Assembly: GCA_963965975.1 (NCBI GenBank)
Contig: OZ014419.1
Location: 7,210,150 to 7,274,149, forward strand
DNA from: Xestospongia bergquistia
Taxonomy: Eukaryota > Porifera > Demospongiae > Haplosclerida > Petrosiidae
Reading direction: 5' to 3'
DNA: 64,000 bases
Part shown: one piece after another, positions 63,593-64,000 of the stretch
Numbering within the stretch: position 1 is the first letter of the stretch
Layout of the letters: every line of letters starts with the position of its first letter
The notes under the pieces: generated by a model
What the model was told of the DNA's origin: nothing
What the model saw: the letters and a program-made list of their open reading frames with translations, nothing else
Database searches by the model: none
Program-made: the position numbers and the translations under genes

Positions 63593-64000
63593 ATGAATGG
63601 AGATTCAGTTTCATTTTTAATTCAAGATCTCTTTAGTCCTTGGACGACACGATTATTGGACAGTTTATTTTATACTGGAGTGTGTGTGGGTATCGTTAAA
63701 ATAACGCAAGCACTATCAAGTATTATTCCAGGACTTAGAACTTACCTATATTCTAAATTATATGGACAAGTTAATATAAGTGAGAGATTTGGTAGATGGG
63801 CTGGTAAGTAGATAGTGATTATACAACATGGATAATTATTCTGATAGTGGTTACTGGAGCAACGTCTTCACTGGGTGTGGCCTTTGCCAATGAGGTACAA
63901 TAATTATAGGAGTCGTAAGTGTTTATTCTATTTCTAGTTGGCTAGACGTGGACTTGATGTTGTTTTAGTAAGTCGATCATATGATGACTTAATACAAGTT
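63593..64000 (+). CDS. HSD17B12: Very-long-chain 3-oxoacyl-CoA reductase, 5' part
   Basis: The first exons of a short-chain dehydrogenase that reduces 3-ketoacyl-CoA in ER fatty-acid elongation. An N-terminal membrane segment (LLDSLFYTGVCVGIVKITQA) is followed by SERFGRWAGVVTGATSSLG, the Rossmann TGxxxGxG-type cofactor loop, then VAFANELARRGLDVVLVSRS. The gene runs off the right edge, so the Ser-Tyr-Lys catalytic site is outside the window. HSD17B12 is preferred over HSD17B3 from the N-terminal layout. Confidence 0.87.

Overview
The window reads as nuclear DNA from an early-branching animal, most likely a demosponge of the Amphimedon type. This is inferred from content and style. The sequence is AT-rich. 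The genes are small, with many introns of about 40-100 bp (GT...AG) and almost no transposon debris. The gene set is animal: a caveolin, a TNF-family ligand, a DLG-type MAGUK, AMPK gamma, Integrator subunit 4, CUL3 and ciliary genes. No tRNA, rRNA, CRISPR array or bacterial operon was seen.

I count 34 protein genes, two of them cut by the window edges. They alternate strand almost perfectly: 30 of 33 neighbouring pairs are on opposite strands, so the map is a chain of head-to-head and tail-to-tail pairs. Start codons in divergent pairs are often 60-280 bp apart. Several convergent pairs have stop codons only about 15-45 bp apart.

Layout. 0-7 kb: an unidentified partial gene, an intronless TDP2-like protein that has lost catalytic residues, IFT57, an F-BAR plus J-domain protein, and COMMD2. 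7-14 kb: an SLC19 transporter, an ankyrin/proline-rich protein, pseudouridine-5'-phosphatase, CFAP300, and a decayed 520-bp-spaced duplicate of the INTS4 3' end. 14-25.6 kb: INTS4, MCCC1, an SLC49-type transporter, caveolin, and a TNF ligand with a Ser-Pro tail. 25.6-27.4 kb: the only long gene-free gap. 27.4-38 kb: AMPK gamma, two tandem ARF-like GTPases lacking the catalytic glutamine, DLG, LAMTOR4 and TPK1. 38-50 kb: a 3-copy satellite joining TPK1 to DZIP1, a secreted PhoPQ/AprA-like protein, DNAJC3, and CEP63 with a long hairpin in an intron. 50-64 kb: BRCC3, an F-box/WD protein with a Gly-Pro insert, TAF9, CUL3, an LRRC63-like protein, an endosomal Na+/H+ exchanger, NDUFA1, a Tctex-type dynein light chain, UQCRH, and the start of HSD17B12.

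There is no operon-like functional grouping. Two loose themes stand out. One is cilium/centriole genes (IFT57, CFAP300, DZIP1, CEP63, DYNLT2B), some with RFX X-box-like promoter sites. The other is ubiquitin genes (BRCC3, F-box/WD, CUL3) in one 8-kb stretch. Exon joins were read by eye from splice sites and homology, so single exon edges may be off.
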